DNA of 64,000 bases from Neorhizobium sp. SOG26 (GTDB lineage: Bacteria > Pseudomonadota > Alphaproteobacteria > Rhizobiales > Rhizobiaceae), in NCBI RefSeq assembly GCF_003491345.1, contig NZ_CP025512.1:2649001-2713000 (forward strand). The letters are read 5' to 3'. The notes beneath the pieces were generated by a model. It saw only the letters and a list, made by a program, of their open reading frames with translations, was not told the DNA's origin and searched no databases. Positions 43,786 through 52,103 of this stretch are shown here, piece after piece. Both the position numbers and the translations under genes were made by a program. Numbering within the stretch: position 1 is the stretch's first letter; every line of letters starts with the position of its first letter.

Positions 43786-44114
43786 CGTTCGCTGAATCCT
43801 TCCGGCTAGCGTTCATTGGAAGACGACTTCATGCCATCAAAATGACTGATGTTCCTCTTCTGTTCCTTCGCAAACCGAGAGTCAAGCGGGCAGAAAATAG
43901 GAATACAATCTCACAGCATTAGAAGAATCGAAGATTCTCTTTGCGAATCATGTCTCTAGCACGCGCTTGTAAGTGACCGGCTTTATTGAGGAAATTTCGG
44001 TTTCGCATAACGAGATGATCGCAAGGACCTTGTCATGGTCGTCGCACGAGGTATTGTCGCCCTAGAACAAGCGCCGTTCCACGCCGCGCCTCTAACTCAC
44101 TCCCTGAGGACTGG
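43786..44114. other. Intergenic region with LexA box
   Basis: 329 nt. Apart from the SOS box at 43851-43865 there is no gene, repeat or hairpin of note. Confidence 0.5.
43851..43865 (-). promoter_or_regulatory. Alphaproteobacterial LexA (SOS) box
   Basis: GTTC-N7-GTTC exactly (GTTCCTCTTCTGTTC), the direct repeat recognised by LexA in Rhizobiales. It lies upstream of imuA, so the imuA-imuB-dnaE2 cassette should be LexA-repressed and damage-induced. Confidence 0.88.
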
Positions 44115-44276
44115 ATGATTTTCTCTCTCAAGACGATCAAAGACCTCCTCCGCTCGACCCGGCCGACGCTCGCCATCGCGCTACACAAGTCCGGCTTCAG
44201 ACCCTCTGGCACCTCGCGCATTAAAGTCGGCGAGAGGCGCAACCGCGAGACGCTCCAGCGCCGTGGCCGGATCTGA
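44115..44276 (+). CDS. Small basic protein, 53 residues
   Basis: ATG 44115 with a preceding GAGGA. The peptide (MIFSLKTIKDLLRSTRPTLA..) is Arg/Lys rich, with a helix-turn-helix-like middle (DLLRSTRPTLAIALHKSGF). Unrecognised. It lies 36 nt before the next small gene in the same direction. Confidence 0.4.
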   Translation: MIFSLKTIKDLLRSTRPTLAIALHKSGFRPSGTSRIKVGERRNRETLQRRGRI

Positions 44277-44311
44277 TCCCGTCTTTGTGGTTCCAGAATC
44301 GTGAGGAAGCG

Positions 44312-44554
44312 TTGAGCCGAAGCAAGAAACCGCTTGATCTAACGTCTACGCTGCGCGAGGTGCGCGTTCCTCTCATCGAGGTCGAGTGCCGTGCCTGCGA
44401 CCGATCCGGATCACTTGACCGGGCAGCGCTCATCAAGAAGCACGGGGCCGCCGTGACCTTCGCCAGGCTGCGTCGCATGGCGGCTATGGGATGCACTAGG
44501 CTGATCAGTGAGGATGGCGACCGGTGCGGAACAAGGTTTCCTGGAATTATGTAG
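44312..44554 (+). CDS. Conserved rhizobial small protein with possible zinc ribbon
   Basis: 80 residues from TTG 44312 (GAGGAAG just upstream; the frame is open from a TTG at 44285). Contains VECRACDRSGSLDRAALIKKHGAAVTFARLRRMAAMGC, with three cysteines and a regular helix. Similar small proteins recur in rhizobial genomes; function unknown. The sequence seems real because the motif is conserved in my recollection of such proteins. Confidence 0.55.
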   Translation: MSRSKKPLDLTSTLREVRVPLIEVECRACDRSGSLDRAALIKKHGAAVTFARLRRMAAMGCTRLISEDGDRCGTRFPGIM

Positions 44555-44577
44555 CAGATTCCACAACGACTAGATGG

Positions 44578-44769
44578 CTACTCGGGTCTTCGAGCTTCTT
44601 TTACGAGGCGAGTGGCTTCTTCCATCATGTCTATCTCGGATGACCTTGCATGCGTTCCGCCGAAACGTCCCTCTGAAGCCATGTCCAAAGTGGCTTGCTC
44701 AAAACGTTGGCGCGCAGCGGCAGCTCGCTCCTCCATTTCTCTGGAACCTCGAGCGGTTTCGTTCGGCAC
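44578..44769 (-). CDS. Hypothetical small protein, 63 residues
   Basis: Starts with GTG 44769. Sequence is helical and charged (EERAAAARQRFEQATLDMASEG, DMMEEATRLVKEARRPE). No known domain. It fills most of the gap between 44555 and 44924; coding is suggested only by amino-acid composition. Confidence 0.35.
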   Translation of the reverse strand: MPNETARGSREMEERAAAARQRFEQATLDMASEGRFGGTHARSSEIDMMEEATRLVKEARRPE

Positions 44770-44924
44770 GTCTCGCTCCCGATGACAATGACCTGATCGC
44801 CATCATAAGCCATCTTGTGACATTTGCTAATAGATCCGGCACGCCCTTGTCTCGAGGGCTAGCGGCGAACAGGCCGACAGGCATAATGTAAGCGGAGTTG
44901 CGGGGCACGGCACTGGGGATTTCT

Positions 44925-46064
44925 GTGGTATTAGGGGCGAAATGGCTGGGCGTGGCTTTGGGGGTGCTACTTTACGGCGGCACCATCACGAAAGCGGCAG
45001 AAATCGAGAAGATTGACCTCCCGGGAGTTGCTGTGCCGCTTATCAGCTTGCGGGGCCCGATAGAGCAAGGCGACGGTGAGAAGTTCTCGAAGCTGACGGA
45101 TGGCCTTGATCGAGCGTCCGTCATTCTGAAAAGCCCCGGTGGTCTTGTGAAGGAAGCGTTGCAGATTGGAGCGACGATCCGGATGTCAGGCTTCTCGACG
45201 ATGGTCGCCGCTGATCAGGAGTGCTTTTCCGCCTGTGGGTTGATCTGGGTGTCTGGTGTCCGGCGGTACATGTCAGATACTTCGCTGATCGGGTTCCATG
45301 CGGCCTATCGGGAGGAGAACGGCGAGTATCGCGAAAGCGGTGTCGCGAACGCCGAAATTGGTTCCTACCTCACGCACCTGGGGCTTCGCATCGAGGCAAT
45401 TCGATACTTCACGGCCGCAGGGCCGGACGACTTCCTGCTACTCACCCCAGACCGCGCACGGATGCTGGGCATCGAGACCTACAGGGTGGACGGTGGCAAC
45501 ATCACCACGCCGTCGGCAAACCCTACAGTGGATGTGTATGCCGATCGGTTTGTATCATACTCGCTGTTGCAGTCCCGATGCGCCCCCTTCCTTCAGCCGG
45601 ATCCGATAGCGGTCAAACGCGCACATGAAGCGACCTTCGCTGAAGGCAGTCAATTGGTTGGGGGCGACAAGTGGATCGAACTGTGGACTCCTCTTCTTGA
45701 TCAAGTGAAGTCTCAACTGAACGAGAAGGGCGCACTCTTGCTCTGCGTCGAGACGGAGGCACACCTGCGTGGACAAGGGCAGGAAACAGGCGTTGAGGGG
45801 CCAAGTTTTCCATGTGCTGACGCCGCGACGCCCACAGAGCTGTCACTATGCCAGACGCCGGAACTGTGGGCCAAGGATCGTGCCATGAACTCTATCTACA
45901 TGTGGATACGGAACAACGTCGAGAAGTCCGTGCGGAAGCGTCTCCTGGCGGTACAGCGCCTGTGGCTCAAGGATCGCAATAACTGCGGCGGTGACGCGAG
46001 CTGTCTCAATGCCATCTATGATCAGCGGCTGAATGAACTTCGAGCCATTGATCTGCCGAGTTGA
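44925..46064 (+). CDS. Exported ClpP-like protein with LprI-like C-terminal domain
   Basis: About 379 residues from GTG 44925 (GGGG six bases upstream); the frame opens at a TTG at 44898. Leader peptide to about residue 25. Middle domain is crotonase/ClpP-like: ILKSPGGLVKEALQIG, DQECFSACGLIWVSG (Ser in the C-F-S-A-C loop) and SLIGFHAAYREE (His), the Ser-His pair of the family. The C-terminal 80 residues match the LprI/DUF1311 type (PCADAATPTELSLCQTPEL, RNNCGGDASCLNAIYDQR). The combination suggests an envelope serine peptidase with an extra adhesin- or inhibitor-like domain. Function unknown. Confidence 0.62.
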   Translation: MVLGAKWLGVALGVLLYGGTITKAAEIEKIDLPGVAVPLISLRGPIEQGDGEKFSKLTDGLDRASVILKSPGGLVKEALQIGATIRMSGFSTMVAADQECFSACGLIWVSGVRRYMSDTSLIGFHAAYREENGEYRESGVANAEIGSYLTHLGLRIEAIRYFTAAGPDDFLLLTPDRARMLGIETYRVDGGNITTPSANPTVDVYADRFVSYSLLQSRCAPFLQPDPIAVKRAHEATFAEGSQLVGGDKWIELWTPLLDQVKSQLNEKGALLLCVETEAHLRGQGQETGVEGPSFPCADAATPTELSLCQTPELWAKDRAMNSIYMWIRNNVEKSVRKRLLAVQRLWLKDRNNCGGDASCLNAIYDQRLNELRAIDLPS

Positions 46065-46185
46065 GATCAAAGATATGGATTTAATGCTGCCGGACCTGCT
46101 TCTCTCAGGATCTAAACCAGGACTTTGTCGAGAGATTATACCGTTTGGAATAGTGATCCCCGTGAGACCGTAGCAGAGGCAGTAG

Positions 46186-46713
46186 ATGAGCAGCTCCCAC
46201 CCCAGTGTGTCCTCGCGCGGCGATTATCCTGGTTCGAACGCCAGCGTCCGCGAAATTCTCGCCTTGGCAAACTCCTACTATCAAGCCGCAATCGTCTTGT
46301 TTCGAGAGAGCCAGAAGAAGCTCGTACCACTGTCATCGGCCCCGGCCCGGATGGCGGCGATCCACGCCATCGAACTCTATGTGAACGCGTTTCTGAGACA
46401 TGAAGGCGCTGCTCCCGAGGAAATCCGAAAGCGAATGCACAATCTTGCTGAGCCAACCTTAGTCGCCAAACTGAAGCTTCGAAAAAGAACGGCTCTGCAC
46501 CTGGAGGAAATGACCGCAAGACGAGAGTATCTGATCGCGCGCTACGCTCCTGAGCGGGTGACCGACCACACAGAGCTGAATCGACTGTCTGCGACCCTGG
46601 TGGAGGTCATGAAAAAGGTAGGCGAACACGTGGGGACGTCGAGCCAACCGACCGACTTTCCACGGCACCCGCTCGACCTGAAGGTTGCGTCCTCCGACAA
46701 GCAAGCCCTCTGA
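46186..46713 (+). CDS. HEPN-like small protein
   Basis: 175 residues, all helical. The four-helix HEPN pattern is suggested by LALANSYYQAAIVLFRES, AAIHAIELYVNAFLRHEG, a HNL segment after RKRM (R-x3-H), and YLIARYAPERV. HEPN proteins are often ribonucleases or structural partners in toxin and defence modules. Here no nucleotidyltransferase partner (the usual MNT) is adjacent; the neighbours are a secreted ClpP-like protein and a convergent AAA protease. Tentative. Confidence 0.45.
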   Translation: MSSSHPSVSSRGDYPGSNASVREILALANSYYQAAIVLFRESQKKLVPLSSAPARMAAIHAIELYVNAFLRHEGAAPEEIRKRMHNLAEPTLVAKLKLRKRTALHLEEMTARREYLIARYAPERVTDHTELNRLSATLVEVMKKVGEHVGTSSQPTDFPRHPLDLKVASSDKQAL

Positions 46714-46791
46714 GCCGGGAGTTCTGGACTCATGTCATGGCCGGTATCGAAGTATCCCTTCCTCCCGTATCCAACTGCTACGTTATCCAGC

Positions 46792-48726
46792 TTACCCAGA
46801 TCCAAGGGCTCGAGGAGAGGCATCTCGATCTTCATCGAGCGCATCCAGCACCTCCTGCCCAGATAGCTTGAGCTGATCAACAAGGAGGTCGACTAGGCTC
46901 TCACAGACTGCTCTATGTTCCTCCACGATGCTCTTGGTCCGGCGGAACTGCTCCTGCAACGTGGCATCAACGCGCGCAAGCAGCGCTGGATCCATGTGAC
47001 TGATCTCGTTGATCGGTTGGTCAGAAAGATCCCCAAAGGACGCAAGGCCTCTGCCCATCCCGTGCGACCGCTCGATTGCGATCACTGTCCGAGTGGCGTC
47101 GTACAAGTCGGATCCACGGCCACCGGACGAACCGTCGTCATGGCTGCCCAGCAGAACTTCCTCTGCCGCCATGCCCGCCAGCGTCATGGCGATGATGTCC
47201 AGGTAGTGGTCCTTATTTCGCCGAACCCATGGCTGGCGCTCGAAGATCGCCTTCCCCACTGATTGGTTTCCCGCGGTCGCCAAGACATTGGTGGTAAGCT
47301 CGACACCCACGAGCGGCATGCCGAGGATGGAACCAACAACTGCATGTCCGATTTCGTGGACGGCGTTCACCCTCAGTGCTTCCGGTGGAATCCTCACGGA
47401 GATCGGCAGATGGCACCTCACGTCATCGAAGGTGATGGCCCTCCGCAGCCTTCTCGCTCTGCGTCTGGCATTCCTGACTGTCCTCTGTATGTCGGCACCG
47501 CTAGCGCCCTCACTAAGTTCGGCGAAAACCCGGTAGTCTTGCTCGGCCATACTCTCGCGGAGATGCAACCTGAAGATCGCAGCACGCGCATGGAGATTCG
47601 GAAGCGGGATCCTCACATGGCGATCGAGCCGTCCGGATCGGATGATCGCTGGATCCACCATCTCGGGATGATTTGAGGCAGCCACCACAATAACGCCCTC
47701 ACGTCCCTCGATCCCGTCCAACTGTTCAAGAAGGCCGTTGATGGCCTTGATGTCATAGGAGGCGTTACTGCCGGTGGCGTCTTCCCTCGACCCGAATGCG
47801 TCGATCTCATCAATGAAGAGAATAGCAGGCGCAGACTGCTTCGCCTCTTGAAAGCTCCTCTGCATCGCCTTGAGGAAATCGTTAAGATAGCCCTTCGCCT
47901 GCCACTTCGCGTACGAGCCGATGATCAACTTCACGCCGCAGGAAATCGCGAGTGCTCGGGCAAAGATGGTCTTGCCGACACCAGGCGGGCCCGACAGAAG
48001 AACGCCTCGATCGACGTCATCCCATGAGAGCGTTCCTGCCCGCCAGTCAGTCAGGTCGCAAGCCAAATCCAGGCCCCAGGCCTTCGCCTCACCATATCCT
48101 TGCATGTCCTCCAGCCGGATGTGCGAGAGCGCCTCCGGATCCCGATCAGGCTTCTGCTCTGGCGTCTCCGCCTGCGCCATCTTCTCGATGACGGACAGGA
48201 CTCGCGAGATCGGTCGGCCTCGCGCCATCGCAAGCTTCAGGCGCTGCCAGTCGGTTCGAACAAGTGCTCTCGCCTGTGCCTCTGGCACCTGGATCCCGTA
48301 CGCCCAGTACACGACACCTTGGACTCGCCGGGTATCGGGGGTGGAGAGTTCGATTATCGCGTCTAGTCCAAGACGTAGATCTGACGGCACTGCCTCACTA
48401 GGTCGAAAGAGGATTATAGACTGGTCGTTCAGCAGCATATCCATAATCGAACCATGAGTGTCGTCGCTTCTGCTTCCGTCAAAGATCTTTGCCTGATCAT
48501 CGAACCGGTACTCGGAATCAGGATTTACTATGGCTAGCGCCGCCTTTAGGTACGACGTCTTATAGTTCCAGTCAGGAATAACTAGGCCCAGCGCAAAGCG
48601 GCGCGCGCGGCGGTAGGGTCGAACAGCACGGCTAATCGAAGCGTATGCCAAGAACTCTGGAAGAGCGAAGCCTTTGCGATCGTGCGAGATAGTCTTCAAC
48701 GTCGTCATCCGTCCAAGAATAGACAT
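46792..48726 (-). CDS. Soluble AAA-M41 (FtsH-like) metalloprotease
   Basis: 644 residues from ATG 48726 (48708 also possible). Residues 1-190 are a non-membrane, unassigned N-terminal domain; no transmembrane pair as in true FtsH. AAA module: Walker A GPPGVGKT (near 247), Walker B ILFIDEIDAFG, sensor/arginine region RSGRLDRHVRIPLP. Peptidase M41: HEIGHAVVG (near 458) followed by the conserved DDGSSGGRGSDLYDATRTVIAIERSHGMG. It lacks a membrane anchor and is probably a cytosolic ATP-driven protease. Divergent XRE gene upstream. Confidence 0.82.
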   Translation of the reverse strand: MSILGRMTTLKTISHDRKGFALPEFLAYASISRAVRPYRRARRFALGLVIPDWNYKTSYLKAALAIVNPDSEYRFDDQAKIFDGSRSDDTHGSIMDMLLNDQSIILFRPSEAVPSDLRLGLDAIIELSTPDTRRVQGVVYWAYGIQVPEAQARALVRTDWQRLKLAMARGRPISRVLSVIEKMAQAETPEQKPDRDPEALSHIRLEDMQGYGEAKAWGLDLACDLTDWRAGTLSWDDVDRGVLLSGPPGVGKTIFARALAISCGVKLIIGSYAKWQAKGYLNDFLKAMQRSFQEAKQSAPAILFIDEIDAFGSREDATGSNASYDIKAINGLLEQLDGIEGREGVIVVAASNHPEMVDPAIIRSGRLDRHVRIPLPNLHARAAIFRLHLRESMAEQDYRVFAELSEGASGADIQRTVRNARRRARRLRRAITFDDVRCHLPISVRIPPEALRVNAVHEIGHAVVGSILGMPLVGVELTTNVLATAGNQSVGKAIFERQPWVRRNKDHYLDIIAMTLAGMAAEEVLLGSHDDGSSGGRGSDLYDATRTVIAIERSHGMGRGLASFGDLSDQPINEISHMDPALLARVDATLQEQFRRTKSIVEEHRAVCESLVDLLVDQLKLSGQEVLDALDEDRDASPRALGSG

Positions 48727-48861
48727 TAGGCTCGGGCTTGAGCGAGCTACACGTGATTCGCGCAACCATGCGTGACCAGAGCTTCATAATAAACAATGGT
48801 GACATACACAATGTATCTTCCGTTATTTTTTATAACCCTTCGGTAACTCTGAAAGCCGTTG

Positions 48862-48876
48862 TCAACAATTTGTTGA
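48862..48876. promoter_or_regulatory. Palindromic operator candidate
   Basis: TCAACAA-T-TTGTTGA, perfect 7-bp arms around one base, 31 nt before the XRE start and between it and the divergent AAA-protease gene. Likely bound by the XRE protein, so both genes may be controlled together. Confidence 0.55.
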
Positions 48877-48907
48877 AAGGAGAGTTCTAAGGTGACAATC
48901 AACGGGA

Positions 48908-49165
48908 ATGAACGTCCCGAAACGAATACTCGCTGCAGCCCGCCTCCTGCTCGGCAAGACCCAAGCAGAGGTCGCAAGAGACTCCGGATTGAGCACAAAG
49001 ACGGTTGTGTTCGTCGAGAAGGGAACGGCTAGCCTAGAAAGCGTGGTCAAACTTACTGAGCACTACCAAGAAAACGGGATCCAGTTTCTGGAGCCTGCAG
49101 ACGGGAAAGGCTGGGGCATTCGAACCACCTTCCTCCTTCGAAGCTATCATCAGGAACGCCACTGA
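48908..49165 (+). CDS. XRE-family transcriptional regulator
   Basis: 85 residues; ATG 48908. XRE helix-turn-helix: LAAARLLLGKTQAEVARDSGLSTKTVVFVEKGTASLES. The remaining tail (VKLTEHYQENGIQFLEPADGKGWGIR) is typical of single-domain regulators. Divergent from the AAA-M41 gene; the palindrome at 48862-48876 is its probable operator. Confidence 0.82.
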   Translation: MNVPKRILAAARLLLGKTQAEVARDSGLSTKTVVFVEKGTASLESVVKLTEHYQENGIQFLEPADGKGWGIRTTFLLRSYHQERH

Positions 49166-49226
49166 GCTTCCTCGAAGGATCAGGACCCCCTCTTAGGTTC
49201 AAGTCCACCCGATGCTTACCTACAAG

Positions 49227-49243
49227 CCCGTCCTGCGGACGGG
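49227..49243. repeat. Hairpin 1: 7-bp stem, 3-nt loop
   Basis: CCCGTCC-TGC-GGACGGG, a perfect small hairpin. A second, CGGGC-TCC-GCCCG, is at 49266-49278. No T-run follows either. Confidence 0.55.
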
Positions 49244-49292
49244 TCCAATCGGCTGCGCCAAATGCCGGGCTCCGCCCGACTTATTACGAAGT

Positions 49293-49352
49293 GCGAAGGC
49301 AAGCCCAACGGCCGTTTAGTTGTGGTGCATAGTCCGTTGGACTTGCCTTCGC
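49293..49352. repeat. 19-bp inverted repeat
   Basis: Arms 49293-49311 and 49334-49352 are 19 bp with one mismatch; 22 nt apart. It forms the strongest hairpin in the window and sits 91 bp left of the tRNA fragment. No T-run; could be an RNA structure, recombination site or regulatory dyad. Confidence 0.7.
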
Positions 49353-49442
49353 CATACGTCCCCCGTCAGTGCATCGCTTGCCACTCCCTGTAGCTGCAGC
49401 TCTTACCGGTAATAACCAGTAACAAGGTCAACACTCCAAAAC

Positions 49443-49497
49443 GAGCGCAGGATTCCTAATCCTGAGGCCGTTGGTTCGACTCCAACTGGGATCACCA
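49443..49497 (+). other. tRNA-Arg(CCU) 3' fragment, probable attachment site
   Basis: The bases read as anticodon arm CAGGA-TTCCTAA-TCCTG (anticodon CCT), a five-base variable loop, T arm GTTGG-TTCGACT-CCAAC, then TGGGATC-A-CCA. The D arm is mostly absent and no 5' acceptor strand (GATCCCA) exists upstream, so this is a 3' half, not a functional tRNA. A 3' tRNA piece at the join with normal chromosome is the product of tyrosine-recombinase integration. The intact gene would lie to the left of the window. Confidence 0.82.
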
Positions 49498-49534
49498 CTT
49501 CTTTCCAAGCTCATCGACGTAGCAAGCGACGCAT

Positions 49535-50755
49535 TCAACGACGTCGCTCCGTCGCCACGCGTTCCATCCTGAAGCCGAGGCCGATCAGGCGACCGGCGAC
49601 GTGCGCCAGCAGCGGAAAGCGCGCGATGCCGCGGATGAAGGCGGGCGGACCCTTGCGCTTCTCGTCATCCGCCTCGTCGCTGCGCCGGCTGCTGCGCATC
49701 ATCAGCTGAAGCTTCTGCGTCGCGCGGGTCGGGAAACTGCGACGTTTCTCAACCGCGGCAAGATGACTGTCCGACAGCCTACCTTCCCGCAACGGGGCCG
49801 AGAGAATGTTCGCCGCCGCCACGGCATCCTGGATGGCCAGGTTCACGCCGACACCGCCAATCGGCGACATGGCATGCGCCGCATCACCAATGCAGAGGAG
49901 GCCGGGACGCCACCACTGCTTCAGTCGGTCGATCCGCACCGTCAGCAGGCTTGTGTCATCGAAGGATCGGATCTCCTGCATCCGCTCGGCCGGCAGCGGT
50001 GATACATCCACCACCATCTGCCGAAAGGCGTCGATGCCGCGCGCCTTGATCTGCGCAAAGGTCGTGCGGCGGATCACGAAACCGCATTGCCAGTAGTCGC
50101 CGCGGTCGATCAATACAAAACCCTGCCGCGGGCCAGCATGGCCCATCACATCCGTCGGGTCGCCCGGTTGCTTGGACAGCTTCATCCACACCACCTCGCT
50201 TGGCGTGCCGAAGTTTTCGATTGTCAGCCGGGCCTTTTCCCGCACCACGGAATGTCGCCCGTCTGCGCCGACAACGAGCCTGGAATGAATGCGAACGTCG
50301 CCATCGGGCGTGGCGACGGTGATGCCACTCACCCTGCCCGCCTCTTCCAGAACCTCGGTCACCTTCGCCCGCATGATCAGCCGGAAGTTCGGATATCGCC
50401 CCGCCTGCTCCGCGAGGAAGTTGAGGAAATCCCATTGCGGCATGAAGGCGATGAAGCGGTTCTGCACCGGCAGCCGCGAAAAATCCGCCATGGTGATCGT
50501 GCGGCCGCCCATCTCCGCTGTCAGTTTCGGCGCCCGCGTATGCGGCAATTGCAGGAACTGCTCGATCAGCCCGAGTTGGGATATGACTTCCAGCGTCGAC
50601 GGATGGATCGTGTCACCACGGAAATCCCGCAGGAAGTCGGCGTGCTTTTCGACAACGACGACATCGACGCCCGCCCTTGCCAGGAGGAAGCCGAGCATCA
50701 AACCCCCGGGGCCCGCACCGGCAATCACGCATGTCGTCTCGATTGTTCTCTTCAT
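49535..50755 (-). CDS. FAD-dependent monooxygenase (PHBH/UbiH-like)
   Basis: 406 residues. FAD motifs: CVIAGAGPGGLMLGFLLARAG (GxGxxG), VVGADGRHSVVRE (DG motif) and LCIGDAAHAMSPIGGVGVN (GD motif). A group A aromatic or quinone hydroxylase. Substrate not evident. First chromosomal gene after the island end; upstream on the other strand is dxr. Confidence 0.85.
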   Translation of the reverse strand: MKRTIETTCVIAGAGPGGLMLGFLLARAGVDVVVVEKHADFLRDFRGDTIHPSTLEVISQLGLIEQFLQLPHTRAPKLTAEMGGRTITMADFSRLPVQNRFIAFMPQWDFLNFLAEQAGRYPNFRLIMRAKVTEVLEEAGRVSGITVATPDGDVRIHSRLVVGADGRHSVVREKARLTIENFGTPSEVVWMKLSKQPGDPTDVMGHAGPRQGFVLIDRGDYWQCGFVIRRTTFAQIKARGIDAFRQMVVDVSPLPAERMQEIRSFDDTSLLTVRIDRLKQWWRPGLLCIGDAAHAMSPIGGVGVNLAIQDAVAAANILSAPLREGRLSDSHLAAVEKRRSFPTRATQKLQLMMRSSRRSDEADDEKRKGPPAFIRGIARFPLLAHVAGRLIGLGFRMERVATERRR

Positions 50756-50887
50756 CGCGTTATTTCACCTGTCCTGCGGCGCGCGTTCAAGCCGCACATG
50801 GTCGCACCCGTGGTTGATCCGCCATCGGTCTTGTGAGCGGGCGCTTTCGCTTGTAGACCGGACAAAGTTAGTGAAACGGAAGATAAC

Positions 50888-52075
50888 ATGGCCGAAACCG
50901 GCAGACGTCGCATCAGCATCCTGGGTTCCACCGGCTCGATTGGGGTCAACACGCTCGATGTCGTGAACCAGCTCGGCGGCAGGGAAGCCTTCGACGTCGT
51001 CGCAGTGACAGGCAATGCCAATGTTGCGCTTCTCGCCGAACAGGCAAGGACCAGCGGCGCAAAATTGGCCGCGACGGCTGATGAAAAATGTTATGCGGCG
51101 CTGAAGGAAGCGTTAGCCGGAACTGACATAGAAGTTGCCGCAGGGCGTGAAGCGCTGATCGAGGCCGCCTCGCGCGACGCGGATGTCGTGATGGCGGCGA
51201 TCGTCGGAACCGCAGGGCTTGCTCCAACGCTGGCGGCTGCCAAACGTGGCGCCGATATCGCGCTCGCAAACAAGGAATGCCTCGTTTCCGCCGGCGAGTT
51301 GTTCGTGAAGGCAGTAGCGGAAGGCGGCGGCAGGCTGATCCCCGTCGACAGCGAACACAGCGCGATCTTCCAGTGCCTGGAAGACAACCAGCACCATGCG
51401 GTGGAGCGCATCGTGCTGACAGCCTCGGGCGGGCCGTTCCGCACCTGGAGCCGGGAGCAGATGGCAGGCGTGACGGCCGATGTTGCTCGGGCCCATCCCA
51501 ACTGGTCGATGGGCCTCAAGATCTCGATCGGCAGCGCCTCGATGTTCAACAAGGCGCTGGAGATGATCGAGGCAAAACACCTCTTCAACGTCGCGCCGGA
51601 GCAGATCGAGGTCATCGTCCACCCGCAGTCGGTGATCCATTCCATGGTGGGCTATCGGGACGGCTCGGTGCTGGCACAACTTGGCTGCCCCGACATGCGC
51701 ACCGCCATCGGTTACGCGCTCAGCTATCCGGAGCGGCCGCAGCTCAATGTCGAGCGGCTGGATTTCGCCAAGCTGGCCCGGCTCGATTTCGAGGCACCGG
51801 ACGAGGTTCGTTTCCCCGCACTTCGCCTCGCGCGCACGGCGTTGGAACGCGGTGGTGTGCAGGGTGCGGTGATGAACGCCGCCGAAGAGATAAGCTTCCA
51901 TGCCTTCTGCGAGGGCCGCATCGGCTTCCTCCAGATGGCCGATATTGCCGAACAGGTCATGGACGACATGGTGGGCTACGGTGCCGCCGCGTCCATGGAC
52001 GATGCTTTTGCCGCTGACGCGGAAGCCAGGCGCCGTGCCGGCGAACTGATCGCACAAAAAGAGATGGCCGCGTGA
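50888..52075 (+). CDS. dxr: 1-deoxy-D-xylulose 5-phosphate reductoisomerase
   Basis: 395 residues; GGAAG six bases before ATG. NADPH loop GSTGSIG (residues 11-17), the KECLV segment, metal and substrate residues DSEHSAIFQ, ASGGPFR and the MNAAEE region. Second step of the MEP isoprenoid pathway: DXP to MEP, cytoplasmic. Length standard. A hairpin overlaps its stop codon and likely ends transcription. Confidence 0.97.
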   Translation: MAETGRRRISILGSTGSIGVNTLDVVNQLGGREAFDVVAVTGNANVALLAEQARTSGAKLAATADEKCYAALKEALAGTDIEVAAGREALIEAASRDADVVMAAIVGTAGLAPTLAAAKRGADIALANKECLVSAGELFVKAVAEGGGRLIPVDSEHSAIFQCLEDNQHHAVERIVLTASGGPFRTWSREQMAGVTADVARAHPNWSMGLKISIGSASMFNKALEMIEAKHLFNVAPEQIEVIVHPQSVIHSMVGYRDGSVLAQLGCPDMRTAIGYALSYPERPQLNVERLDFAKLARLDFEAPDEVRFPALRLARTALERGGVQGAVMNAAEEISFHAFCEGRIGFLQMADIAEQVMDDMVGYGAAASMDDAFAADAEARRRAGELIAQKEMAA

Positions 52076-52088
52076 GCGGCCATTTTCC
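52064..52088 (+). terminator. dxr terminator overlapping the stop codon
   Basis: ATGGCCGC-GTGA-GCGGCCAT then TTTTCC. The 8-bp stem includes the end of dxr; the loop contains the TGA. It is followed by a short T-run. Confidence 0.7.
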
Positions 52089-52103
52089 TTGAGGTAAGTG
52101 TGG

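Larger units (their letters stand above)
49166..49534. other. Non-coding region at the island edge
   Basis: 369 nt with no protein gene. It contains three hairpins (49227-49352) and the 3' tRNA fragment (49443-49497). It marks the join with the conserved chromosome. Confidence 0.6.

Noticed and set aside
49443..49497. A functional tRNA-Arg gene
   Set aside because: No complete D arm and no 5' acceptor strand upstream; only the 3' part is present.
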